DNA of 64,000 bases, taken from the NCBI GenBank assembly GCA_030549495.1, contig JAUIRK010001039.1, positions 62,001 to 126,000 of the forward strand, written 5' to 3'. Both the position numbers and the translations under genes were made by a program. The notes beneath the pieces were generated by a model. It was given only the letters and a program-made list of their open reading frames with translations, made no database searches and was not told where the DNA came from. The DNA is from Nectonema munidae (lineage: Eukaryota > Nematomorpha > Nectonematoida > Nectonematidae). How positions within the stretch are numbered: position 1 is the stretch's first letter; each line of letters opens with the position of its first letter. Below are positions 27,701 through 35,129 of this stretch, in pieces.

Positions 27701-30700
27701 TCTTTTGTTTTCATTGCTTTGTATTCAAATCAGTCCGCTTAGAAACACTATAAATACACATATGTTGAGTTGAAATATCATTTTTATTTTTCAGTGTATA
27801 ACAAAATTTCAAATGAGAAAAAGTCAGAATTTGTGAGAATGGTCATTTCTGATCGACTGAATATTTTGGAAGCTTCAAAAATTCTCACAGTTGATTATTC
27901 ATCTGCAACGTCAATCATGCAAAAGTATCAAGAGGACTCAACTTCCAAAAAACAGAGTGGGCACAAAAATGTCTCCTTTCTGAAGTAAAACTCAAGTGTT
28001 TGGACAAATTGGTTGAAACAAATCCTTTGCATACTCTGGGGAGTTGAAAAACAAAATTGAAAAATCTTTGACTTCTATCCACAAATATTTAGTGAACCAT
28101 ATCAAAATTACATTGAAAAAAGGCAGCAAAGATCAGCAAACAAACCTGATTATTCTATCATGAAAAGAAAAGTGTACTCGCTTGGCTCCAAAATCACAAG
28201 AACGCATTGTTTTGTCAGGGGAAAGCGGATTCAATCTACATTTGAGCGGATCTAAAAGCCAGAGCTTGATTTATTTTAAAAAGGAAAACGAAGTAGTTCA
28301 CTATCAAATAATAGAAAAAGAAACCAGTAATTCTAAAAAAAAATTTAATTTCATCTTATTGGCAAAATGGATGGGAGATTAGGAGAATTGAACAAGCAGC
28401 GTGGATCATTTTAGGCGATGCAAGAATACACAAAACTGAATTAGTCAAGAATTACGTTGAAAGTCATTATGTCATCGTATGCTTGCCCGCATGAAAACAT
28501 TTTTTCCAAGGTTAAAGCTAAAGTGAAGAGTTCTTTGGCTTCACAAAATGATCGCCTCTTCGTCTCGAGGTAGAGAAAAGCATCAATAGCGTGAGTGCTT
28601 TCTACTACTATCGCTATATGTTAAGCAAACTTAATGTTGCTTTAACTGGAGAACCTTTTAAAATGCAGTTTAATTGATTTTGATAATAAACGTTTATTTT
28701 TAAAACTTGCACATTTTTATTTTTAATAATTTTCATAATATCGTTGGTTAGCTGCTGGATTCGATAACTCAAGGTCTTTTGGGTTCGATCCCGCATCAAG
28801 CCTGCTTTTCTCATAGTTCGATACAAGCGGTGCAATTCTGCCTTCTCGATGAAAACACCCAGGTACCTTTACCTCTACATTTCATATAATAAAATATAAA
28901 ATTGGGGAAATTGCTTGGAAACTTGAAAATCAATGAAGTAAAAGAAGACATGAAAAAAGACTAACTCAATGTAAAAAAAGACGAACTTCAAGTAAAAATG
29001 GTATATTAAAATTACGGAAAATGAAGCAAACGATTTTAGTGGTTGAAGAGAAGATTCAAATGAAAAAAGAATCTCATTTGCGCGTATCCCTTCCTTTGAA
29101 GACCAAAATTTTGAAGACGATTCGTCTGCTTCAATGGAATTTTATATATTCAAAGCAGACGATTTTCATTTCTTGGGAGACTGGTGTCCCACTCCTCTTC
29201 AAAGGGTTATAACATATATCATTTGCAGAATATAAAGATGATATTCTTTTGGAAGAAAACAAGAAGTTCTGATACCAAGAACAAGTGTTACGTATAAATC
29301 GTTTTTCATGCGAAAGAGTAATTTTTTATTACAGGTAGAAAGGGCCCTCTTAGCAAAATAAACAATTTGATCGCTACCGGCAATGATAACAATAATTTTG
29401 GTTTTTATGGTGAGGCCTATAACTTAGATGAAGAGATAGGCTACGTGGCTGACTGTATTTATCCGTGCTAATATTTATAGCTGGATACTATTTATTTGTG
29501 TCATGATAGATACTAGATATCTATCAGAGAGATTTTTCTAGATATCTATAGAGCTAACACAAACCAAGCGTTTTGATTTTATACTAAATAAAATTCCGTC
29601 TTGTTTTTTTTTGTCGTTTCATAACTCATATGTAAAACTTCCATTTTAGAGTGAATACTTATTCAATGAACCCCTTTTATTGAGTGAGTATAGAAAGATT
29701 TTCGGCAACAAGTTTTTTTGAGGGAAAATTGAACCGCACCTTCGAAAAGGTTTCAGTGAGCACACATGCAATCAATCCTTCTAAAGAGACAAAAAAGAAA
29801 TCGTAGTGAATGGAATGAGTAGATCGGTCCAAATCCTCATTTGGGTTTTATCGAAAAAGAGTGGAAAGGGTGAATTAACCAATTAACGACCAGATTTATA
29901 TTTTCGTATAGTTGACTCAGGTTGTTAACCGGTCAAAAGAAGATGCGCGAAAGCTCACGTCTGGGCTGGGTGCGGTGATAGAGGATGTTAACGTTGTTGG
30001 GGTCGGATAAGGCATTAGGCTGCGCGTAGTTGGGTGGAAAGCGCAGGGAAGAGGGAGAAGGCGTTGAAGCATCTTGGTGGAGTAGGAAGGGCGCTCTGGG
30101 CTGCAATGGTTGTTGTTGTTGCTGCTGATGCTGCTGTTGCTGGTGGTGATGAGTTAAGTATTGTTGCATTTGGTGTTGATTGCGCTGGTGGTGGTGATGG
30201 TAAACGTATTCCTGGTTAGCATGCGATGAAAGCGAATAAGGTGGATTATTGTGTGCATACGCTCCAAACTCTGACATGGATGATGAGACAGCTAAAAAGT
30301 TAAATTCATGAATATGGAAGTCTGAATAACATCTATATACCCACCCTACCACTGAATTTGAACATTCAAATGTATTCCTCAATTTGCATAATAGTTGATT
30401 GACAAGGGAGGGCTCAGCGAATTTCCAAATGGGCCTTGATGTGCAAAATTTTGGAAATGTATTGTCGGAGAATTAGCGTTAGTCTTAGGGTTGCGGTTAC
30501 ATACGTTTGCATATTACATTCATTGGCATTCCGGACAACACAAACTTCTCATGCGTATTTTGGGTGTTTGGCAGGCCATTACAACCTTTATGGTTTGGCG
30601 CTTCCAATTTTCCCGCATTATTTTTCAATGACTTCTTTCCATGCCCCTTTTTAGACTTGCGCTAGCTTCCGTAGCTTTTACCGATAGCAGATTCTTTTTC

Positions 30701-33028
30701 ATAAACTTTTTTGATGAACGCTTCTTCATTAACAATCAGTGCATATGAAAAATACTTTTATGTCTGCGTTTATAAGTTGCAATCGTCTGGTAGAAAAATA
30801 TGCTGTGAAAGGTTCAGAAAAATATATGACATATCCAAGGTATACATTTGATTTGTATGTGGAAAATATATTGTATCTGGTGCGTAGAAAAATATATGCT
30901 ACTATGAGATAAATTGCCTTTGTTGTGTTTATCAATCAGAAGCAATTTCTTTTCATCATCACTACGAACTCATTTTATATCTGTAAAATGTATGAATCTC
31001 AAGTTGACATTTGTGATTTTATCATCATTCTCCAAAAATACATGAAGTCTTTTTTGTAGAAAAACAAATTCGTTTAAAATAGTCTATTTTATTTTCTCTG
31101 TCTGCAATCTACTCATCATCATATAATATGTAACAATATTTAACTAAGGTATCATTCTAAAATAAAAATAACTTATAGTTCAGTATTCATGTGTAAATTG
31201 CTAATTACATAAAGAAATAATAAAAATGAGCAGATAAAATAAACGCAAAGCTACTGGTATCCGAACCGCATCCGAATAAAATTTTATAAACATATGTTGT
31301 AGTGGAGAGGTTTGGGGTATCGGTTTATTAAGTGAGAAAATGAACATTTTATTTTAGACAATGCAAGTTTACAAGGATCTTCATCTTCTCCTGACACCTG
31401 TCTGAGGCATCTTCAGGAGTAAAAGTGAAGCAATATCTATACCTTTTGAAGTTTAAATTGGCATTAAGCAAGTTCAAATGGTACTAAGAATATAAAAGGA
31501 TTATGTTTGATGATATCTAAAATATTTTAGGAAGTTGGCCTAGTGGTAGGAGCGTAGGGTATTGATCCAGATGGTCTGGGTTCGATTCCCAATCGTGACT
31601 ATCATTATCTTCCCTATGGATGTGATACTGAAAATGAAAAAAATGAATTCATTCAAATAATTTATTTTCCAATTAAAATTTTTTGGAGCAATCCTTGAAT
31701 TCTGGCTATATATTTATTGCAATTATATTAGGATTCACACTTGCAATAGCTCCTAACACATTTTTTTTATAATTTACGAAGTCTAAACGTATATCTTAGG
31801 AAGACGAAATTTTTTTCTTGTTTCAAAGTAAATCGAATGTTTCAGCTAATTTCAATTTCTCCCTATATTTCTAATAATAGCCCAAGGGTTTTCGATTGGA
31901 GCATTAGGTTATATGAGCCCGGTAAGTAACATAATAAAAATAGGCTAAATAAAAGGGCGAATTTTTGAGAGAATGTTGTAGATTAAAATTTGGTATATTT
32001 TTTAGTTATAAAATATTTATGATGTATCTTTGAATATTCTTAGGAATTTGTTTGTGCCAATTTGAACTTGCCTAGGGCCAATTTGAACTTGAAAAGGTAT
32101 AGTTGCTTGGATTCAAAACTATAAGGTCTTGAGCTCGATGTGCAAATAGTTTGACATAAGTTGGACAATTTGAAAATACCATATCATGCACTACAATTTA
32201 GAGCAGGGGTCCGCAAAGTGGGTCTAGGAGTCGATTATTACAAGGAGGTCGGAAAGAGTTCGGTTATGTTATGGAGAATCAATTAAATTTATAGGCAGGA
32301 AAAATCAAGAGAGTCATGAAAGTTATGTATTAGTATAGAGACAAATAAAATATTATTTAAAGCTAAATTTCATAAATATTTCTCATCATGAGAAATGCAA
32401 AAAATTATTTTATATTTTTATTGTCGAGGAGACAGCAAAAAAATCTATGAAGGGGTGGGGAGTTAAAAATTTTGCGGTCACCTGATTTAGAGTAAAAAAA
32501 GAGAGCGAAGAGAATATAAAGAACATAAGGAAAAAATTAATGAATGTGAAATGCAAACGTGGAGCTGAGGTTTGTGAGATCGGAGAAAAGGATTTATCAT
32601 TGACGGATTTCGAAGGCACGCCATCTTGATTGGCAGTTGCGGAAGCAGACGCAGCAACGCTTCCCTTGATCGCCTCATTCAACTTCTCAAAGTCGATCTG
32701 ACCCATGATGTTTTCGTCGAGCGCCGAAGAGGAGGCAGGCGAGGGTTGCTGCATCATTGCTTTCAGGTTGTACTTCGGGGGCGCTTTCTGCTGGTGATGG
32801 GGTTGGTAGTGGGGCTGCGGTGGTTGGCGATGGTGGTGGGCGTGGTGATAGAGGGGTGTGGGGGGAGGCTTGTCCAGTCTAGCAAACTCCATGCCAGCTG
32901 CCTGCATGGACGCATGCGCACTTTGCACGGGATACAATGGAGGCGCTTTCATTTCTGTGTGTGATTGAGGCATCATCCCCATTTTGCCTGCATGTCCAGC
33001 AGAACTACTCACTGGTATCATCGTGAAT
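214..33028 (-). CDS. trr: KMT2C/D (trr-type) histone H3K4 methyltransferase, spliced gene, 3' part off window
   Basis: KMT2C/D/trr is the catalytic subunit of the COMPASS-like complex that monomethylates histone H3 lysine 4 at enhancers and, in insects, works with the ecdysone receptor. I assembled twelve exons by hand: 33028-32559, 30291-29959, 27078-26837, 22975-22778, 17279-16283, 13472-12894, 10634-10112, 7518-7310, 3645-3453, 2799-2618, 2171-1771 and 734-214. Every junction is GT..AG and all eleven keep frame, giving about 1,613 codons from the first ATG at 33021. Family hallmarks are the YENWL plus LRKRKK/KQR/KNG coiled-coil block, the C-x2-C...C-x3-C knuckle with EVILL and RKKVSDLP, and an extended PHD finger beginning CLFCGIRGDG. 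FYRN, FYRC and SET are expected beyond base 1. Upstream 5' UTR exons were not found. Identity rests on remembered family sequence, not a search. Confidence 0.85.
735..1770 (-). other. trr intron K-L with a stem-loop cluster
   Basis: AT-rich intron of 1.04 kb. No coding similarity seen. It contains the three consecutive foldbacks listed separately at 1041-1131 and a short CTG run just before them. Confidence 0.6.
1041..1131. repeat. three adjacent stem-loops
   Basis: Three inverted repeats follow one another with almost no gap: GAAAGTGTAA...TTACACTTTTC (1041-1068), GAGAGTATTT...AAATACTCTC (1072-1081 with 1092-1101, perfect, 10-base loop), and a 29-base near-palindrome centred on AAAGCTTT (1103-1131). 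No family recognised. Confidence 0.75.
1771..2171 (-). CDS. trr: trr exon K, C2-C2 zinc knuckle
   Basis: The acceptor is AATTCCGCAG and the donor is GTACGT. The peptide reads KLYCHHCEVILL, RKKVSDLPFE and, 46 residues after the first pair, LVFCSVKCYQQY, giving C-x2-C and C-x3-C pairs. KMT2C/D and trr carry the same knuckle (C..C.VV....RK....L..., then FCS..C) shortly before the second extended PHD finger. The spacing, order and orientation relative to exon L agree with that family. Confidence 0.85.
2276..2410. repeat. degenerate TTAGTTA-rich tract
   Basis: Loose repeats of TTAGTTA, TTAACT and similar words in the trr intron between exons K and J. A similar tract is at 9945-10040. No regular period, so it is simple sequence rather than a defined element. 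Confidence 0.5.
2618..2799 (-). CDS. trr: trr exon J, short helical exon
   Basis: The acceptor is TTTTTCATTTTTTGAAG and the donor is GTTAGT after CTCG. The peptide contains MLNQNKSYLSKMMKEFAKF and a short QVPAPIS segment, and looks helical. It is accepted because length and phases fit exons I and K exactly. A position ahead of the zinc-knuckle exon is where KMT2C/D proteins carry short conserved helices. Confidence 0.65.
3453..3645 (-). CDS. trr: trr exon I, acidic Ser-rich
   Basis: The acceptor TCTTTTCTTTTTAG is strong and the donor is GTAAAT. The peptide starts AETEGEKEDFTSA and is acidic and Ser/Asn-rich (LFPENNSSLNSTLD). It fits between exons H and J with no frame change. No domain is recognised. 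Confidence 0.7.
4349..4423. repeat. perfect 15-bp foldback plus second hairpin
   Basis: AAAAAGAGCGTTCAA (4349-4363) is followed after two bases by its exact reverse complement (4366-4380). Next come the palindrome GAAGCTTC and a second hairpin, GAGAGCTT (4405-4412) with AAGCTCTC (4416-4423). The GC-richer stems stand out from the flanking AT-rich DNA. Confidence 0.8.
4600..5240 (-). mobile_element. hAT-superfamily transposase remnant
   Basis: On the minus strand a frame at about 4670-4850 reads LLKPIGHPPVSIVTRWASWL then EAAFHYRENLPSV, matching the P.V.TRW.(T/S)WL.A..YY..N block of hAT transposases. About 300 bases upstream a second frame gives CVETDVSGQVFVNVMMGRL, like the ETTDVSG...VNV block. 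The frame is broken several times and no ends were found. It is an old, inactive copy. Confidence 0.6.
6470..6830. mobile_element. non-autonomous hAT-like element with GGGGTCCA repeats
   Basis: The element starts CAGGGTTTCTTAACC and ends GGAAAGCACTG, an imperfect terminal inverted repeat of the CAG...CTG hAT type. Inside each end are repeated GGGGTCCA words. Flanks AGATATAG and AGCTATAC agree at six of eight positions if the left boundary is moved to 6468, so the target duplication is doubtful. A second copy in opposite orientation lies at 60210-60462. Confidence 0.6.
7310..7518 (-). CDS. trr: trr exon H, Ser/Pro-rich
   Basis: The exon sits between a CATATCTTTTCAG acceptor and a GTTCTT donor. 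The frame dictated by its neighbours reads ISRSPSSIISNEDFIRIPS and then PQHPPTPSRLFPF, more protein-like than the other open frame through the same bases. It joins exon G (AG+A, Arg) and exon I (G+CT, Ala) in phase. No domain is recognised. Confidence 0.65.
8347..8810. mobile_element. non-autonomous hAT element with perfect 8-bp target duplication
   Basis: The ends are CAGTTGTTCGCAAAGTTT and, inverted, CATTGGTTCCCAAACTGT. ATATAAAT flanks both sides exactly (8339-8346, 8811-8818). An open frame of 82 codons inside (8462-8710, +) includes LIFESYKFDNIVKIKCASWE; it may be a transposase scrap but is not identified. Length 464 bases, so it cannot code a full transposase. Confidence 0.8.
9006..9626. 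mobile_element. CAGGGGTCG-type non-autonomous hAT element, copy 1
   Basis: It begins CAGGGGTCGACAAAG and ends GTTTGCCGATCCTTG. Flanks CTGTAAAG (8998-9005) and CTCTAAAG (9627-9634) differ at one base, as for an 8-bp hAT duplication. It matches the copy at 22327-22637 end to end except for an extra 340-base block at 9105-9444, listed separately. Confidence 0.85.
9105..9444 (+). pseudogene. retrocopied transcript inserted in a hAT element
   Basis: This block is absent from the related element at 22327-22637. It is GC-richer than its surroundings and ends with AATAAA (9423-9428) followed nine bases later by eight A residues, the mark of a reverse-transcribed polyadenylated RNA. The longest open frame (9212-9427) gives no recognised protein. 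It could be a 3' end of a host transcript or an RNA-derived SINE. Confidence 0.65.
10112..10634 (-). CDS. trr: trr exon G, with LXXLL motif
   Basis: The donor is GTATTT after CAAAG (10106-10111). I prefer the acceptor GTTCCTTCTTTAG at 10635-10647, which is pyrimidine-rich and in phase; a weaker in-phase acceptor lies at about 10743 and would add some 36 residues. The sequence just upstream also resembles the intron before exon B. The N-terminal part looks ordered (GKFGEASLKVFDDYYKNF, RIKKLLPILLPS) and contains LPILL, an LXXLL nuclear-receptor box, at 10465-10479. The C-terminal half is Ser-rich. The fold is not recognised. Confidence 0.7.
10635..12893 (-). other. trr intron F-G
   Basis: A 2.3-kb AT-rich intron. 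The first 140 bases upstream of exon G share a block with the intron before exon B. At 11510-11600 a GC-richer stretch (TTACGGTATATG...CCACCCCCCAAAT) resembles a transposon edge but I found no matching partner. The open frame at 12433-12675 (+) is AT-driven and not accepted. Confidence 0.55.
10719..10773 (-). repeat. intronic block shared with 30343-30398, copy 1
   Basis: On the minus strand it reads TCAACTATTATGCAAGTTGAGG, then TTTGAAT and AGTGGTAGAGTG. The same words in the same order occur upstream of exon B with one mismatch in the first 22 bases. It lies about 85-140 bases ahead of the exon G acceptor. Confidence 0.65.
12894..13472 (-). CDS. trr: trr exon F, Gln/Pro/Ser-rich
   Basis: The acceptor is TTTTCTTATTCCTAG and the donor is GTATGC. 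The exon opens GYNLMPGSHQQEV once joined to exon E and carries Pro/Gln/His/Ser-rich sequence (PPHHQQPPAQGQQ, SPRPPMPAPS), ending GLGNLDK. One base is left over (A) for exon G. Overlapping plus-strand frames (12947-13171, 13099-13374) are GC-rich shadows of it. Confidence 0.75.
13473..16282 (-). other. trr intron E-F
   Basis: A 2.8-kb very AT-rich intron with no recognised element. Frames at 13550-14383 and 15746-16138 are low-complexity or show no family. Nothing else seen. Confidence 0.5.
16283..17279 (-). CDS. trr: trr exon E, large Ser/Asn/Pro/Gln-rich exon
   Basis: This is the longest exon, about 332 codons. I chose the acceptor CTCTCGCCCAG at 17280-17290 because it is phase 0, as exon D requires; a nearer-looking acceptor at 17300 would break frame. 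The donor is GTTTAT after TCAG. The protein is low-complexity and probably disordered, with Asn/Ser/Pro runs, TPASTAPS and HNYQQQQQ. It contributes no recognisable domain. Small open frames on the plus strand here (16903-17178) are shadows. Confidence 0.75.
19685..20292. repeat. two-tier minisatellite, core GGTACCAATGATCTTT
   Basis: About twenty degenerate units share the core GGTACCAATGATCTTT. The left part has roughly eight short units near 25 bases (core plus ACGGCGG-like spacer). From about 19880 the units lengthen to 40-48 bases by adding GGACCTAGAATCACGGG between cores. All frames are broken, so it is not coding. Confidence 0.85.
20296..20334 (+). mobile_element. Helitron-like 3' terminus
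   Basis: A 21-base hairpin region, GTCTC...GAGAC (20296-20316), is followed 14 bases later by CTAG (20331-20334) and then T. Helitrons end in CTRR just after a short hairpin and insert between A and T. No 5' TC end or Rep/helicase frame was found, so this would be the end of a non-autonomous element carrying the adjacent minisatellite. Confidence 0.5.
22327..22637. mobile_element. CAGGGGTCG-type non-autonomous hAT element, copy 2
   Basis: It starts CAGGGGTCGGCAAATGGTCG and ends AAGTTTGCCCATCCCTG. GTCTAC abuts both ends (22321-22326, 22638-22643); the right flank GTCTACAG suggests an 8-bp duplication that lost two bases on the left. It is the uninterrupted relative of 9006-9626. Confidence 0.8.
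22778..22975 (-). CDS. trr: trr exon D, conserved KMT2C/D coiled coil
   Basis: Sixty-six codons in phase 0 at both ends; acceptor TGAATTGTAG, donor GTTTGC. The peptide starts LRKRKKTLSSKQRACRKNG and continues with IATMQKQIETLRKEVKQHK, a heptad-like charged helix. This is the strongest family match in the gene: KMT2C and KMT2D carry a K/R-rich KQR-(T/A)-KK-x-G segment followed by a Q-K-Q-L-E-x-x-R-K-Q-x-K-x-H helix here. The segment is thought to mediate partner contacts; its exact role in this species is unknown. Confidence 0.88.
23035..23160. repeat. GAT/ATG trinucleotide microsatellite
   Basis: Imperfect GATGAT runs, the longest near 23138-23158, in the intron just upstream of trr exon D. 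A similar run is at 26600-26690. Confidence 0.85.
25300..25665 (+). mobile_element. RTE-type LINE, 3' end
   Basis: Frames read MRGVPENRKDR and LQVDGKRTRGRPKMR followed by KDCIMADSKKKNLDL, matching the L..GKR.RGRPK.RW.D.I..D block at the C terminus of RTE-like reverse transcriptase proteins. It is strongly 5'-truncated and has stops and a frame change. The frame ends about 25640 and the element fades out near a TAATAAAG. Confidence 0.65.
25830..26560 (+). mobile_element. hAT transposase remnant (SCAND3/ZBED-like)
   Basis: The plus strand gives VHCIACNKHQL, then QADCKRIVKIFLENLVLYLN, SFLLKSRIF and, near the end, a piece like FTTSYMTEMRFSENN. These correspond in order to the HC.(A/L)H..., FL..L..yl..., and C-terminal dimerisation blocks (TTY.CE..FS) of hAT transposases of the SCAND3/ZMYM6/FAM200 group. 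Several stops and frame changes. An old, dead copy. Confidence 0.55.
26837..27078 (-). CDS. trr: trr exon C, start of coiled-coil block
   Basis: The acceptor follows a clear pyrimidine tract (CCAACTTTTTAG) and the donor is GTTTTT after AAG. The C-terminal part reads YENWLMQKD then DTLNALSTQIAK, matching the YEEWL...EI block that opens the conserved coiled coil of KMT2C/D. The first part is Thr/Asn/Ser/Pro-rich. It ends in phase 0 and continues directly as LRKRKK in exon D. Confidence 0.8.
27760..28620 (+). mobile_element. Tc1/mariner transposase remnant
   Basis: The N-terminal helix-turn-helix is preserved: KSEFVRMVISDRLNILEASK then KYQEDSTSKKQSGHKNVSFL (27800-27985). Further on are GESGFNLHLSG, matching the first catalytic block (DESGFNLH) with the Asp changed to Gly, then GDARIHKTELVKNYVESH and VIVCLPA, matching the second block. 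Several stops and frame changes lie between. Terminal repeats were not identified. Confidence 0.75.
28743..28877 (+). mobile_element. tRNA-derived SINE, copy 1
   Basis: A 135-base repeat closely matching 62392-62530. It has a TGGTTAGCTGCTGG-like A box and a perfect GGTTCGATCCC B box, then a shared body (TAGTTCGATACAAG, GATGAAAACACCC) and a CCTTTACCT tail. Recurrence at two distant sites with box A and box B marks a SINE rather than a tRNA gene. Confidence 0.75.
29338..29471 (+). other. unidentified open stretch after an acceptor-like site
   Basis: After TTTTTTATTACAG the plus strand reads RKGPLSKINNLIATGND and FGFYGEAYNLDEEIGYVADC before a stop at about 29469. The composition is protein-like for an AT-rich intron. 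No upstream exon or homologue is recognised. It may be a fragment of a mobile element or nested gene. Confidence 0.25.
29959..30291 (-). CDS. trr: trr exon B, Gln/His-rich
   Basis: The acceptor is AACTTTTTAG just right of 30291 and the donor is GTGAGC (29953-29958). The exon encodes about 110 residues dominated by low-complexity runs (YHHHHQR, HHHQQQQHQQQQQQ), followed by a Pro/Ser/Thr part. Such glutamine-rich stretches are usual in the middle of KMT2C/D proteins. It joins exon A (CCT, Pro) and exon C (CAA, Gln) in frame. The long reading frame opposite it (30034-30219, +) is a shadow. Confidence 0.75.
30343..30398 (-). repeat. intronic block shared with 10719-10773, copy 2
   Basis: The minus strand reads TCAACTATTATGCAAATTGAGG, then TTTGAAT and AGTGGTAGGGTG, ending about 52 bases ahead of the exon B acceptor. 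See 10719-10773. Confidence 0.65.
31530..31610 (+). mobile_element. tRNA-derived SINE head or tRNA-like remnant
   Basis: A strong A box (TGGCCTAGTGG) and a perfect B box (GGTTCGATTCC) are correctly spaced, but the acceptor and anticodon stems do not pair. It is therefore a SINE head or decayed tRNA copy. It is unrelated to the 28743/62392 family beyond the boxes. Confidence 0.5.
32204..32484. mobile_element. CAGGGGTC-type non-autonomous hAT element, copy 3
   Basis: It starts CAGGGGTCCGCAAAGTGGG and ends TTTGCGGTCACCTG. ATTTAGAG flanks both ends exactly (32196-32203, 32485-32492). Its interior differs from copies 1 and 2. It ends 74 bases from the donor of trr exon A. Confidence 0.85.
32559..33028 (-). 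CDS. trr: trr exon A (first coding exon found)
   Basis: The acceptor is a TTTTCAG at 33029-33035 and the donor is GTTTGC at 32553-32558. The first ATG is at 33021-33019, only two codons after the splice site, so at least one upstream non-coding (or short coding) exon exists. The protein is rich in Met, Pro, His and Gln (HHAHHH, HYQPHHQQ) and ends in a short ordered stretch (GQIDFEKLNEAIKG) and an Ala/Ser run. It ends with one base over (C), which joins exon B in frame. A hAT element sits 74 bases downstream of the donor, in the intron. Confidence 0.75.
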
Positions 33029-35129
33029 CTGAAAAGGCAGAAAAACGTTCAACATTTTTGTGTGAAAACGGATATGAAAATAAAATTTTCCCCATTTTAC
33101 TTCACCCACAGCCACATATACTTAGCCTGTGACACATGTGGCAAAGAAGACAGATTGCATTGCAACTCTTAAAATTTGAGCATTGTGAAAATTCCATAAA
33201 ACCTCCTTTAGTCAACACTTCTAGTTGGTTAAGATTAGAAAGTGAAATATTGTAAGCTATTATAACATTTTTATAATGAACACTTTTTCAGCTCCCCACC
33301 CAGAGTGTTCAATATGGAGAAATTTGAGTGTACTTATTTCCAATTCACTGAATTATAAATTCTCATCCACAATTTAAATACATGCCTATTTGTTAAAAAT
33401 GAAAAATAAAAAAAGAGAGCCTGAAGAAAAAAAATTAATTTCATATACTTTTTATAAAAATGAAAGCTTTCACATTCTAACTAAACGGAGGTTGTAGGTG
33501 TCAGGGGTTTTCGCGATTAAAATCGTTTCAACGAATGGTCTATTGTGCTATGATAGATTTGAATTTAATTAAAATAAAGAATTTGCATTTATGTAGCATT
33601 TTATAAAAGAAAAAGAAGTGGAATTAGTCGAATGAAAAAAGGAGAGCCGTTTTGGCGCCTTCTCCTAGAATGAAGTTAGGTGTGAGTACCACGTTTATCC
33701 AAAAAGGAACTCTCCTTCCTAAATCTTATCGCTAAGATGCTTAAATAATGAACAACAACTTTAATCCTACTTATGTACTGCATCTACATATATGAATAAT
33801 CGACAATACTTCAATTTAAGATTGAATTCTGAAAACATTTCTTGACTCCAAAATGTGCATTTTCTCAACTCACAAAGACCGCAGAGAACTTTAATTCATC
33901 AACTCAGATGAAATAACGAAATTATTGACAAAAAATGGCGCCAAACTAAAATGCACTATTATATCCTCCAATCTCAAATTAAATCCTTCTTCTAATCCCA
34001 AAAACCGCAACAAAAAAGAGCACTAATTTCAAGTATTCTAATTTCAACAACGAACTTTCTACTCATTCTCTGAAAAAATTTCAATGATACCATATATACT
34101 GCTTAAAGGTATTTATTTATATTTCCATTTTATGCTGATAGAGAAATGTAGTGACAAAATTCTTGACTAAATTTTACGACCAATTATAATGGAAATATTA
34201 ATCAATAATCAAATACTAAGAAGTTTTTTTTGAAAAGAATTTAATCTATTGTTGATATGAAATAATAAGTTTTCAATTAATGTGTACAAGTAATTATATT
34301 TTATTATTGCATATTGTTTTGGAAAATATTTAAAATTATAGTAAACTTACTTTATTAAGGAATAGGATTAAATAATTTTCAAAAGTAATCTATTATTATA
34401 ACTATTATTGTTATTGTATATATTTAAACAGAGATAGAGTGAACGATTAATGGGAGCAAAGTTTTAAAAAAGTGAATTTTCGTGGACAATCGGCTTTCTC
34501 AAACAAACCCAAGGAAATGATAGAGTAAAGAGAAGTCATTACAACATAAAAATCATTAAAAGCAAACTTTTAGAAGCTCAATAAATTCAACAATTTATCT
34601 CGACATGGTGCAAAAAATCTAACTCTCAAAAAAACTTTTTAAGTTAAATTTGCTATAATCTTCAAAATATATAGGAAAACTCAAGTTAAACTCATGATAT
34701 ACATCCACCACTTGCTTTTGAAAGCATCCATTATTTGCTATTGGATTCATCCATATATACATTATTTCTTTAAGTAATTTTTGAGTCTACCATTGTCATT
34801 ATTATTTTTTTTCTCATCTGCTATCATGCTAAATGATGTACTTTATCACTAAATAATACCACATATTTAAAAGTTGTTGAATTGTATATACTTAACCATA
34901 TAATATATTCCTTCAAAAATTCAAAAGATTAGTGAAAGAAAATAAGATAACTATTTATATTAAGAAAATTTTTCTATATTATCATTTTAAAAAAGAAATT
35001 ATAAAATAACAGCTTACTTTTATATGATAAATTTTATTTTATAAATTTTAATTTTATAGACTCCATTTTAAAACTATAACAATAAAAAAAATAATATAAT
35101 TTTTTTTAAATTTTTTAATTTACTTTCTC
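33029..35129. other. intergenic or 5' region of trr, AT-rich
   Basis: Two kilobases upstream of the first coding trr exon. The trr promoter and untranslated first exon(s) probably lie here or further right, but I cannot point to a TATA box, initiator or CpG-rich patch. A small inverted pair (AAGGAGAG/CTCTCCTT) is at about 33641-33717. Confidence 0.4.

Larger units (their letters stand above)
27079..29958 (-). other. trr intron B-C with Tc1 and SINE
   Basis: A 2.9-kb intron holding a Tc1/mariner remnant (27760-28620), a tRNA-derived SINE (28743-28877) and an unidentified open stretch (29338-29471). The rest is AT-rich. Confidence 0.55.
30292..32558 (-). other. trr intron A-B
   Basis: A 2.3-kb intron with the shared block at 30343-30398, a tRNA-like SINE head (31530-31610) and a hAT element (32204-32484). 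Remaining sequence is AT-rich; 30440-30660 is a little GC-richer but unrecognised. Confidence 0.55.
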
